This document shows, one piece after another, positions 32,333 through 38,677 of a stretch of 39,623 bases of DNA. Below the pieces are notes generated by a model. The model saw only the letters and a list, made by a program, of their open reading frames with translations, had not been told where the DNA came from and made no database searches. Within the stretch, counting starts at the first letter, position 1. Each line of letters starts with the position of its first letter. Made by a program: the position numbers and the translations under genes. The stretch comes from JBOFLG01 sp051657745 (GTDB lineage Bacteria > Actinomycetota > Actinomycetes > Actinomycetales > Dermatophilaceae): contig JBOFLG010000250.1 in assembly GCA_051657745.1 (NCBI GenBank), positions 1-39,623 of the forward strand, read 5' to 3'.

Positions 32333-33061
32333 ATGACGTCGACATCGCAGTCAGATCGGATGCCGGGAGGGCACGTGCAGCAGGGAACGCGGGGGGGCGG
32401 GGGGGCGCCGATGATCGGCGACCACCCACCAATAGTCGACCACCCACCAATAGTCGACCACCCACCAATAGTCGACCACCCACCAATAGTCGACCACCCA
32501 CCAATAGTCGACCACCCACCAATGGTCGACGGCCCGGTGGTGGTCGACGGATGGCACGTCCTCGCGGGAGAGGTTGCGGCACAACTGCGACGCTGCGGCG
32601 TCGGCATCCGCGCCGGCGCGCACGCGAGCCTGGCTGCCGAACTTGAACTCGACGCGGGTGCGGCCGCGCCGGCCGCTCTGGTGCTGGTCACCGTCGGCCG
32701 ACTCCCTGCAGTAGCGAGCGCGCCATGGCAGCGACACGGCACGGCGCACCTGCCGGTGTCCGTCGGTCGCCGCGACATCGTCGTCGGGCCACTCGTCATC
32801 CCGGGCCGCACGCCCTGCCTCGCGTGCGCCGGAGCGGTGTGGCCCGCCGCTCCCGAGCCCGGCTCGATATTCGGGCCGCCCGGCGCATCCTCGGTGCTCG
32901 CCGCCGCGATCGCCACCACCACCGTGCTCGCAACCCTCCGTGGCGACTATTCGATGGGCGGCATCTCGACCGAGATCGCGAACGACGGGCAGGCGTTGGT
33001 GCATCGCTTGTGGAAGGTGCGAGCCGACTGTCGCTGCGCGTCGGCGACAATGACGGGGTGA
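32333..33061 (+). CDS. ThiF/cyclodehydratase-like protein, shortened, with repeat N-terminus
   Basis: 242 residues if ATG 32333 is used; ATG 32411, just after two G7 runs, is an alternative (216 residues). The N-terminus contains six DHPPIV repeats. The recognisable part is HLPVSVGRRDIVVGPLVIPG and RTPCLACAGAVWP, which matches the 'GPLVxPGxxxCLxC' segment of ThiF/TOMM-cyclodehydratase-like proteins. CVGC-type zinc residues may be formed by Cys in PCLAC and the C-terminal CRC. No ThiF nucleotide-binding glycine motif is visible. By position it corresponds to Rv3196 of M. tuberculosis. It overlaps the ABC1 kinase start (GTGA). Confidence 0.65.
   Translation: MTSTSQSDRMPGGHVQQGTRGGGGAPMIGDHPPIVDHPPIVDHPPIVDHPPIVDHPPIVDHPPMVDGPVVVDGWHVLAGEVAAQLRRCGVGIRAGAHASLAAELELDAGAAAPAALVLVTVGRLPAVASAPWQRHGTAHLPVSVGRRDIVVGPLVIPGRTPCLACAGAVWPAAPEPGSIFGPPGASSVLAAAIATTTVLATLRGDYSMGGISTEIANDGQALVHRLWKVRADCRCASATMTG
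32391..32545 (+). repeat. Two G7 runs and an 18-bp tandem repeat array
   Basis: Two runs of seven G (32391-32397 and 32399-32405) are followed by 18-bp repeats of GACCACCCACCAATAGTC. Units 1-5 (32420-32509) are perfect, unit 6 (32510-32527) has one change, and a degenerate seventh ends at 32545. In the plus frame each unit encodes DHPPIV. The repeats are contiguous with no spacers, which excludes a CRISPR array. Confidence 0.95.
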
Positions 33062-34395
33062 GCGACATCCCCCGCAGTTCGATCGCCAGGACTGCCAAAC
33101 TCGTCGGCCTGCCGCTCGGCCATGCGGGTCGGGTCGCGCTCGGAGTGGGCAAACGCGTCGGCGGTCGCCCGGCCGAGACCGTCGCCGCCGAGTTACAGGC
33201 ACGCACGGCCGATCAGTTGTTCTCCGTTCTGGGCCAGCTCAAGGGCGGCGCGATGAAATTCGGGCAGGCACTGTCGGTCCTGGAGGCCGCGCTCCCCGAG
33301 GAGTTCGTCGCGCCGTACCGGGCGACCCTGACCAAGTTGCAGGAGTCCGGCCCGCCGATGCCCGCCGAGACCGTGCACGGGATCCTCGCCACCGAGCTCG
33401 GGCCGAGATGGGCGAGCACGAAGCTGGTCGAGTTCGACGACGTCCCGGCGGCGTCGGCATCGATCGGCCAGGTCCACCGGGGGGTCTGGCGGGATGGTCG
33501 ACCGGTGGCGGTGAAGGTCCAGTACCCAGGCGCTGGCAAGGCGCTGATGTCTGACCTGAACCAGGTGGCCCGGATGGCGCGGATGGCGGGTTCGGTACTC
33601 CCCGGCATCGACGTCCGGGCGGTCACCGACGAGCTCAAGGCACGGATGAGCGAAGAACTCGACTACCGCCTGGAAGCGCGTAACCAACGGCACGTTGCCG
33701 CCGCGTTCCGTGACGACGACGACGTGCTCGTGCCGGATGTGCTTGTCGACTCGGCTCGGGTCATCGTCAGTGAATGGGTCGACGGCCGCCCCCTCGCCTC
33801 GGTGATCGCGTCAGGAACACCTGACGAGCGTGACGAAGCGGCCACGTTGTATCTGGAGTTCCTGCTCCGCTGCCCGGGCCGGGCGCAGCTGCTCCACGCC
33901 GACCCGCACCCCGGTAACTTCCGCATCACCTCCGACGGCCGGCTGGGGGTCCTCGACTTCGGCGCCGTCAACCGGCTCCCCGGCGGCCTTCCGACGTCGA
34001 TCGGCGAACTACTCACGGCCGCGCTCGCCAACGACGGCCCCGAGGTGGAGACCCGCCTGCGCGCGGAGGGTTTCCTCCGGCCGGGCGCTGAGGTCGAGCC
34101 CGAGTCGCTGCTCTCGTATCTCCATCCGCTGGTGGCACCGTTTGCCCACGACCAGTTCCGCTTCACTCGCGAGTGGCTGCGTTCGTCGGCGGCGGTGTTC
34201 CAGGACCCCCGCCGCCCCGAGTTCTCCGTGGGCCTCAAGTTCACCCTGCCGCCGCGCTACCTGCTGATCCACCGGGTGTGGCTTGGCGGTGTCGGCGTGC
34301 TCAGCCAGGTCAGGGGCACCGTACCGCTGCGTGAAATGGTGGCGGCGTACCTGCCCGGGGCCGACGAGACCCGCTGGCCACCGTCGCCCGCCTAA
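33058..34395 (+). CDS. ABC1/UbiB (AarF) family atypical kinase
   Basis: 445 residues from GTG 33058, whose bases overlap the previous TGA. The family KxGQ motif is KGGAMKFGQALS; the Ala-rich nucleotide loop is AASASIGQVHRG; the Lys is in VAVKVQYPG; the catalytic and metal loops are LLHADPHPGNFRI and LGVLDFGAVNRL. The UbiB family is linked to quinone or lipid metabolism at membranes; the mycobacterial homologue at this position is Rv3197. It is co-translated with the ThiF-like gene, so the two may act together, which is inference. Confidence 0.93.
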   Translation: MSDIPRSSIARTAKLVGLPLGHAGRVALGVGKRVGGRPAETVAAELQARTADQLFSVLGQLKGGAMKFGQALSVLEAALPEEFVAPYRATLTKLQESGPPMPAETVHGILATELGPRWASTKLVEFDDVPAASASIGQVHRGVWRDGRPVAVKVQYPGAGKALMSDLNQVARMARMAGSVLPGIDVRAVTDELKARMSEELDYRLEARNQRHVAAAFRDDDDVLVPDVLVDSARVIVSEWVDGRPLASVIASGTPDERDEAATLYLEFLLRCPGRAQLLHADPHPGNFRITSDGRLGVLDFGAVNRLPGGLPTSIGELLTAALANDGPEVETRLRAEGFLRPGAEVEPESLLSYLHPLVAPFAHDQFRFTREWLRSSAAVFQDPRRPEFSVGLKFTLPPRYLLIHRVWLGGVGVLSQVRGTVPLREMVAAYLPGADETRWPPSPA

Positions 34396-34469
34396 AACTG
34401 CAACGGCGGATTGGTGTGTCGTGAGAGGCTCGGGCCGATCTGGTCGGCTCGTGCGGCAGCGGCTCACGC

Positions 34470-34493
34470 AGCCCGTGACCGGTCATCCGGGCT
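34470..34493. terminator. Bidirectional hairpin between ABC1 kinase and HhH-GPD gene
   Basis: AGCCCG (34470-34475) pairs with CGGGCT (34488-34493), and the enclosed TGACC/GGTCA is itself palindromic. It overlaps the stop of the HhH-GPD gene on the minus strand and lies about 75 bp after the kinase stop. Confidence 0.45.
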
Positions 34494-35059
34494 CAGCTCG
34501 TGGCCGCCGCCTTGGCGGCCTTTTTGAAGTCCCGCACCTTCTGCAGCGACTCGGCATCGACGACGTCGGCGACCGACCGATAGGAACCCTTCTCGGCATA
34601 GGCGCCAGCGGCCTGCTCCCACCCGACCGGCCGGATACCGAGCTGCTTGCCGAGCAGGGCGACGAAGATGCGGGCCTTCTGGTCGCCGAACCCCGGGAGC
34701 GCCCGGACCCGGGCCAGCACGTCACTCCCGGATGACGCGGTGCGCCAGATCGCCGCGGCATCGCCGCCGTACTCATCACGGATGACGCCAGCGAGCGCCT
34801 GGACCCGCCCAGCCATGGAGCGGCCGTAGCGGTGGATCGCCGGTGGGGTGGTGCACAGGTCGGCGAACTCCTCGGGGTCGGCGGCGGCAAGCGCGGCCGG
34901 CTCGAGGGTGCCGAAGCGCTCGAGGATCTTGGCGGGCCCCGCGAACGCCCGCTCCATCGGAAACTGCTGGTCGAGCAGCATTCCGGCCAGGAGGGCGAAC
35001 GGGTCATCGGACAGCACCTGATCAGCGGCGGGGTCCTGGGCGATCGTCAACGCGGCCAT
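34493..35059 (-). CDS. HhH-GPD-type base-excision DNA repair protein
   Basis: 188 residues from ATG 35059, which has a leaderless -10 seven bases upstream. The helix-hairpin-helix is LARVRALPGFGDQKARIFVALL (approximate positions 122-143). The N-terminal LLAGMLLDQQFPMERAFAGP is typical of the actinobacterial 'HhH-GPD-type base excision DNA repair' group. The usual catalytic Asp of the DTNV type after the HhH is not obvious here; the segment reads GIRPVGWEQ. Glycosylase activity is therefore unproven. The C-terminal Lys/Ala-rich tail is FKKAAKAAATS. Confidence 0.82.
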   Translation of the reverse strand: MAALTIAQDPAADQVLSDDPFALLAGMLLDQQFPMERAFAGPAKILERFGTLEPAALAAADPEEFADLCTTPPAIHRYGRSMAGRVQALAGVIRDEYGGDAAAIWRTASSGSDVLARVRALPGFGDQKARIFVALLGKQLGIRPVGWEQAAGAYAEKGSYRSVADVVDAESLQKVRDFKKAAKAAATS

Positions 35060-35072
35060 GGCCGAAAGCGTA
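35060..35072 (-). promoter_or_regulatory. Leaderless promoter of the HhH-GPD gene
   Basis: On the minus strand TACGCT (35072-35067) precedes ATG 35059 by seven bases. Confidence 0.5.
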
Positions 35073-35224
35073 GCCACCGCCACGGCCACCGCAGTGTGCA
35101 CGATGCCGGAGCCAGGACTGCGCGCCAGAAGTCGCGAGTCGTCAGAAGGCCATCGGGTGCCGACGCCTGCCGATCGGATGGCTGTCGACGCGACGTCGGC
35201 GATTCGTGGCCCGAGGTCGAGGAA

Positions 35225-35258
35225 ACGCACCGTCCCCCGCGCGCCCGGGACGGTGCGT
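35225..35258 (-). terminator. Terminator of the whiB7 transcript
   Basis: ACGCACCGTCCC (35225-35236) pairs perfectly with GGGACGGTGCGT (35247-35258), a 12-bp stem with a 10-base loop. On the minus strand the stem ends in GCGTTTCC, giving a short T-run. It lies about 20 bp past the stop of the small basic ORF, so whiB7 and that ORF share one transcript. Confidence 0.75.
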
Positions 35259-35276
35259 CCACCTGCCCAGGGAGGC

Positions 35277-35408
35277 TCATCGCACGATGGACCGGGCGAT
35301 GGTCTGGGTGAGCTGCTGGTCGGTCACCGCCTGGGCCTGCCGCTGCCTGGATTGCACCCGGCGCTCGTGGGCGGTGCGACGGGCTGGTGGCTTCCGTCGG
35401 GTGAACAT
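35277..35408 (-). CDS. 43-residue basic protein downstream of whiB7
   Basis: ATG 35408 is preceded by GAGGAGA at ideal spacing, and the frame ends just before a strong terminator. The 43 residues start MFTRRKPPARRTAHERR and are about one quarter Arg/Lys, with a Gln-rich middle. No domain is recognised. It is 85 bp downstream of whiB7 on the same transcript, so it should be induced with whiB7, for example by ribosome-targeting antibiotics. Function unknown; a nucleic-acid or ribosome contact is only a guess from charge. Confidence 0.65.
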   Translation of the reverse strand: MFTRRKPPARRTAHERRVQSRQRQAQAVTDQQLTQTIARSIVR

Positions 35409-35493
35409 GTCGATCTCCTCATCGGTGGTGGTGGCGGTGCCGCCACGTCGGTGGTGCCGAGACGGCTGCCCGGCATCTCGGTGGGTCGGGCTG

Positions 35494-35781
35494 TCATGCG
35501 GCGACTTCGGTCTTGCGGGGACGTCCGCGCGGCCGTTTGTGTGCCACGGTGGCCCCCTGCACGAACAGCTCGCCGCCCCAGACACCCCACGGCTCGCGCC
35601 GCTGGAGGGCACCGTCGAGGCACTGTTGCCGGGCCGGACACCTGACGCACAACTCCTTGGCGAACTCCACACCGTCGGGGGTGTCCGCGAACCACAGCTC
35701 GGCGTCGTTCTCCCGGCACGGCACCCCCTCACCGGTCGTGACGGCCGCCTCGTTGACGTCGATCAGGTCCCTGAGCTGCAT
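35494..35781 (-). CDS. whiB7: WhiB7-type redox-sensitive transcription factor (antibiotic resistance regulator)
   Basis: 95 residues from ATG 35781, the start that matches the short N-terminus of known WhiB7; AGAGGTGA lies upstream. Four Cys bind a [4Fe-4S] cluster: Cys22, Cys45, Cys48 and Cys54 (CVRC-x5-C). The G[VI]WGG turn is GVWGG (66-70). The C-terminal AT-hook RGRPRK (85-90) is diagnostic of WhiB7. It binds the primary sigma factor and activates resistance genes with AT-rich sequence upstream of the -35. It is preceded by a leader with an upstream ORF and a terminator, and followed by uncharacterised small ORF. Confidence 0.97.
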   Translation of the reverse strand: MQLRDLIDVNEAAVTTGEGVPCRENDAELWFADTPDGVEFAKELCVRCPARQQCLDGALQRREPWGVWGGELFVQGATVAHKRPRGRPRKTEVAA

Positions 35782-35806
35782 CGTGCTGTCACCTCTTTCC
35801 TCGATT

Positions 35807-35851
35807 CGCCCGGTGGGGCGCTCGGCCTGCTCGGTGCGCCTGGTGAGGCGC
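35807..35851 (-). ncRNA. Tandem mini-hairpins with identical loops in the whiB7 leader
   Basis: Two hairpins share the same 4-base loop (GGTG on the plus strand, CACC in the RNA): GCGCCT-GGTG-AGGCGC (35836-35851) and CGCCC-GGTG-GGGCG (35807-35820). They lie between the attenuator terminator and the whiB7 start. They could stabilise the read-through message or control ribosome access. The type label is approximate. Confidence 0.4.
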
Positions 35852-35942
35852 TCGGTACTCGGAGGGCGGGTCGGCCCTGGGTTGGTGGTGGTGGTCATCG
35901 TTGGTACCTCGCGGTGGGTGAACGGGTGGTGGACAAACAGCA

Positions 35943-35975
35943 AGGCCGCGGTTCCCGGGTGGGGATCCGCGGCCT
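35943..35975 (-). terminator. Attenuator terminator in the whiB7 leader
   Basis: AGGCCGCGG (35943-35951) pairs perfectly with CCGCGGCCT (35967-35975); four further inner pairs extend the stem past a mismatch. Read on the minus strand, the stem is followed by TTGCTGTTTG, a T-rich tract. It begins 23 bases after the stop of the upstream ORF. This matches the known logic of whiB7 leaders: normal translation of the upstream ORF lets the terminator form, stalled ribosomes prevent it. The mechanism here is inferred. Confidence 0.75.
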
Positions 35976-35997
35976 CGAGTGGAGGTCAACCGTCAGG

Positions 35998-36219
35998 TCA
36001 GCCCGGTGGTGCCTCGAAGTGCGGACGCACATGTCCCGTGATCCGGGCCACCGTGTCGCCGAGGAACGTGACGCCATCGACGACTCGGGAAGCAGCGGAC
36101 CGGCTGACGCCGCAGGACGTGGCGAGATCGCCGGTGTGAGCGGGGTCGGAACTCAGCCACGGACGCATGCTGGTATCGCGCACGCCGACATACGCCGGTA
36201 CGACGGTCATGATCGTCAT
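35998..36219 (-). CDS. whiB7 leader ORF with LacI-like helix-turn-helix segment
   Basis: 73 residues from ATG 36219, nine bases after GAGGAGG; an in-frame ATG at 36210 is a possible alternative. Third codon positions are mostly G or C, as in real genes here. Residues 31-49 read DLATSCGVSRSAASRVVDG, very close to the LacI-family helix-turn-helix (xVAxxAGVSxxTVSRVxNx). The rest, GVTFLGDTVARITGHVRP, could match the helix after it. Position, ribosome-binding site and the terminator that follows mark it as the regulatory upstream ORF of whiB7. Whether the protein itself has a DNA-binding role is unknown. Confidence 0.6.
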   Translation of the reverse strand: MTIMTVVPAYVGVRDTSMRPWLSSDPAHTGDLATSCGVSRSAASRVVDGVTFLGDTVARITGHVRPHFEAPPG

Positions 36220-36287
36220 CAGGGCCAACCTCCTCACTGCTCTCGCCGGGTCGCTCGCCTGTCACGGGCGCGCGCGGTACGTCAATC

Positions 36288-36325
36288 ACTGTAGGGGCGA
36301 CCCCAGCGGCGGGGCAACGGAATTA
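36288..36325 (-). promoter_or_regulatory. whiB7 promoter with AT-rich patch upstream of -35
   Basis: On the minus strand TTGCCC (36317-36312) and TACAGT (36293-36288) are 18 bp apart. An AT-rich patch (AATTA on the plus strand, 36321-36325) lies immediately upstream of the -35, as at known WhiB7-activated promoters. RNA would start near 36281, giving a leader of about 500 nt before whiB7. Autoactivation is inference from this arrangement. Confidence 0.6.
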
Positions 36326-36375
36326 CCGACGCCGGGTGCGTCATCCGAGACCAGAACAACCAACACCCTTGCGCC

Positions 36376-38496
36376 TCAGTCCTTTACCGATTCAGAAAAC
36401 TCTCGGATGAGGCCCAGAACCGGGGCTCCGTACTTCTCCAGCTTGGCCGGCCCGACGCCGGGGATGCGACTCAATCCGGCGATATCGGCCGGCACCTGCT
36501 CGGCGATCGCGGTGAGCGTCGCGTCGGTGAACACCACGTAGGCGGGCACCGACGCCTCGCGGGCCGTCTCGAGCCGCCACTCGCGCAGCTCCTCGAACAG
36601 CCGCTCGTCGGCGCTCGACGGGCAGGTGGCGCATCGTCCGACGGTCCGCTCTTTCGCGGTCGCGAGGCCGGCGCCGCAGGCCCGGCAGGCAACCGGCTCG
36701 GACCGTCGGGTGGCCTTCCCCACCCGACCCGAACCCCGTGGCGCGCTCCGCGCACCCTCGCCAAGCACGGATGACGTGCCGTCGAGGAACCGCGACGGCC
36801 GCCGGGTGCCCTTCGCCCCCGGGGTGCGAGCGCGAGCATAGGAGACCACGAGCCGGTGCCGAGCCCGGGTGACGCCGACGTAGAGCAGCCGACGCTCCTC
36901 CTCGATGGCCTCGGGGGTATCGGCCATGGTGATCGGCAGGAGGCCGTCGGAGCAGCCGACCAGGAACACGGTGTCCCACTCGAGGCCTTTGGCGGCGTGC
37001 AACGAGGCGAGGGTGACGCCTTGCACTGTGGGCGCATGCTGGGCGGCGGCGCGTTCATCAAGTTCGCGCACGAACGCGGGCAACAGCGCGGCCGGGTCGG
37101 CGGCAGAGAGGTCGTCGGCGAGCGCGGCGAGTGCAGCAAGGGACTCCCACCGTTCACGCGCCGCCCCGCCGGCCCGCGGTGGCTCGCGGGTCCACCCGGC
37201 GCCGATGAGAACGTCGCGCACCAGTTCGGGCAATGGAACGGTGCCGTCGTCGCTGCGGGCGGCGCCACGGACCAGCACAAGCGCGTCGCGAACCTCCTTG
37301 CGAGAGAAGAACCGGGTACCACCGCGCACCAGGTACGGGATGCTGCGCTCGGCCAATGCCGACTCGAGCTGCTCGCTCTGCCCGTTGGTGCGGTATAGCA
37401 CTGCGATCTCGGCGAGCGGGTGGCCGCCGTTGACCAGCGCGGCGACCCGCTCGGCCACTCGGGCCGCCTCCTGCGGGTCGTCATCGGCCACCACGAGCTC
37501 GGGCGTGGAGCCGTCGGGGCGGTGGGCGCGGAGCTCGACCGAACCGGAGCGCCGCCCGCCACCGGGGGCGGCGAGGACCAGGTTGGCCAGGCGCACCACC
37601 TGGGGGGTGGAGCGATAGTTGCGCACCAACTCGACGGTGCGGGCGCCGAGGTGGCGCCGCGGGAACCCGAGTAGGTGCTCCGGGGTGGCGCCGGTGAACG
37701 AGTAGATGGTCTGCGCCGGGTCGCCGACGACACACAGGTCGCTACGGTCGCCGAGCCACCGGTCCAGGAGGGTCTGTTGGAGCAGGTTGACGTCCTGGTA
37801 CTCGTCGACGACGAAGTGCCGGTATTGCGCACGCACGGTGCGCGCGATCTCGTCGTGCTCGCCAAGGATTCCGGCCGTGAGCAACAGCACGTCCTCGAAG
37901 TCGATGACCCCGCGGTCACTCTTGACCTCCTCATAGATGGCGAGCAGCCGCGCCATCGCCGTGGCGTCCAGGCCGGCGGGAGCCTCACGGCCGGCGGCCC
38001 GGGCCGCTGCCGGGTAGGTCTCGGCGGTGAGCATCGACACCTTCGCCCACTCGACCTCACCGGCGAGGTCACGCACCGCCGGGCCGTCCAGGCGCAGCCG
38101 TAGCCGACCGCCCGCCTCCGCGACCGCGCTCGCCTTGTGCGGCATCACCTCTGGCGCTGCTCCCCCGATGGCCTGTGGCCAGAAGTAGTGCAACTGCCGC
38201 AGCGCGGCGGCGTGGAACGTGCGTGCTTGGACACCACCGATGCTGAGGTCGCGCAGCCGGGTGCGCATCTCACCGGCCGCGCGCGCGGTGAACGTCACGG
38301 CGAGCACCCGTTGCGGGTGGTACGCGCCGCTGAGCACGCCGTAGGCGATGCGGTGCGTGATCGCTCGGGTCTTACCGGTGCCCGCACCGGCGAGCACGCA
38401 CATTGGGCCGACCGGATGCGCGGCCACCTCGCGCTGCTCGGGGTCGAGCGCCTCCAACACGGCATCGGCCGCCGGATGAGCGGGCAACGTGGTCAC
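36376..38496 (-). CDS. uvrD2: ATP-dependent DNA helicase UvrD2 with HRDC domain
   Basis: 706 residues from GTG 38496. Superfamily I helicase: motif I AGAGTGKTRAITHRI, motif II VVDEYQDVN, GDPAQTIYSF (III), LVRNYRSTPQVVRLAN (IV), TLASLHAAKGLEWDTVFLVG (V) and RRLLYVGVTRARHRLVVSYA (VI). A four-Cys cluster CRACG..CATC (about 600-623) links to a C-terminal HRDC domain (LFEELREWRLETARE to LSRIPGVGPAKLEKYG), the domain order of mycobacterial UvrD2. It acts in DNA repair or replication. It is immediately upstream of the whiB7 promoter region on the same strand. Confidence 0.96.
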   Translation of the reverse strand: MTTLPAHPAADAVLEALDPEQREVAAHPVGPMCVLAGAGTGKTRAITHRIAYGVLSGAYHPQRVLAVTFTARAAGEMRTRLRDLSIGGVQARTFHAAALRQLHYFWPQAIGGAAPEVMPHKASAVAEAGGRLRLRLDGPAVRDLAGEVEWAKVSMLTAETYPAAARAAGREAPAGLDATAMARLLAIYEEVKSDRGVIDFEDVLLLTAGILGEHDEIARTVRAQYRHFVVDEYQDVNLLQQTLLDRWLGDRSDLCVVGDPAQTIYSFTGATPEHLLGFPRRHLGARTVELVRNYRSTPQVVRLANLVLAAPGGGRRSGSVELRAHRPDGSTPELVVADDDPQEAARVAERVAALVNGGHPLAEIAVLYRTNGQSEQLESALAERSIPYLVRGGTRFFSRKEVRDALVLVRGAARSDDGTVPLPELVRDVLIGAGWTREPPRAGGAARERWESLAALAALADDLSAADPAALLPAFVRELDERAAAQHAPTVQGVTLASLHAAKGLEWDTVFLVGCSDGLLPITMADTPEAIEEERRLLYVGVTRARHRLVVSYARARTPGAKGTRRPSRFLDGTSSVLGEGARSAPRGSGRVGKATRRSEPVACRACGAGLATAKERTVGRCATCPSSADERLFEELREWRLETAREASVPAYVVFTDATLTAIAEQVPADIAGLSRIPGVGPAKLEKYGAPVLGLIREFSESVKD

Positions 38497-38509
38497 TGGG
38501 CCGATCCTA
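38497..38509 (-). promoter_or_regulatory. Leaderless promoter of uvrD2
   Basis: On the minus strand TAGGAT (38509-38504) precedes GTG 38496 by seven bases; no ribosome-binding site. Confidence 0.55.
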
Positions 38510-38546
38510 GGCGCGGGCGGGACACTCGTTGTCCACCTCCGTCCTC

Positions 38547-38608
38547 CCGGTTCCTTAACCGGTCATCCGGTTTCCTCTACCGGCCACCCGGTTTCCTCAA
38601 CCGGCCAC
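38547..38608. repeat. Three 20-21-bp tandem repeats upstream of the NarL-like gene
   Basis: Units at 38547-38566 (20 bp), 38567-38587 and 38588-38608 (21 bp each) begin CCGGTTTCCT and end ACCGGCCAC; units two and three differ at one base. Each unit holds CCGG at both ends, so neighbouring CCGGTT and AACCGG can pair. The array ends 69 bp before the regulator start codon. Its place in the uvrD2/regulator divergent spacer suggests a repeated binding site, which is inference. Confidence 0.8.
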
Positions 38609-38677
38609 TGGTATCACCTCGCCGATGGCGTGTTCCTGGTTCTATCGATCCCACGTCGAGCAAGGGGATGGTCCACG

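Noticed and set aside
32420..32545. Possible CRISPR array from six identical 18-bp units
   Set aside because: Units are directly contiguous with no unique spacers, are in frame with a coding region and translate to a regular DHPPIV repeat; no cas genes are nearby.
31861..32922. N-terminal extension of the YgjP-like protein to 525 residues
   Set aside because: The extension crosses the DUF5679 gene and the repeat array on the opposite strand, and a leaderless promoter marks GTG 31860 as the start.
32333..34395. RiPP/TOMM biosynthesis locus because of the cyclodehydratase-like protein
   Set aside because: No YcaO, precursor peptide or dehydrogenase is present, and the gene occupies the position of Rv3196 in a conserved core neighbourhood.
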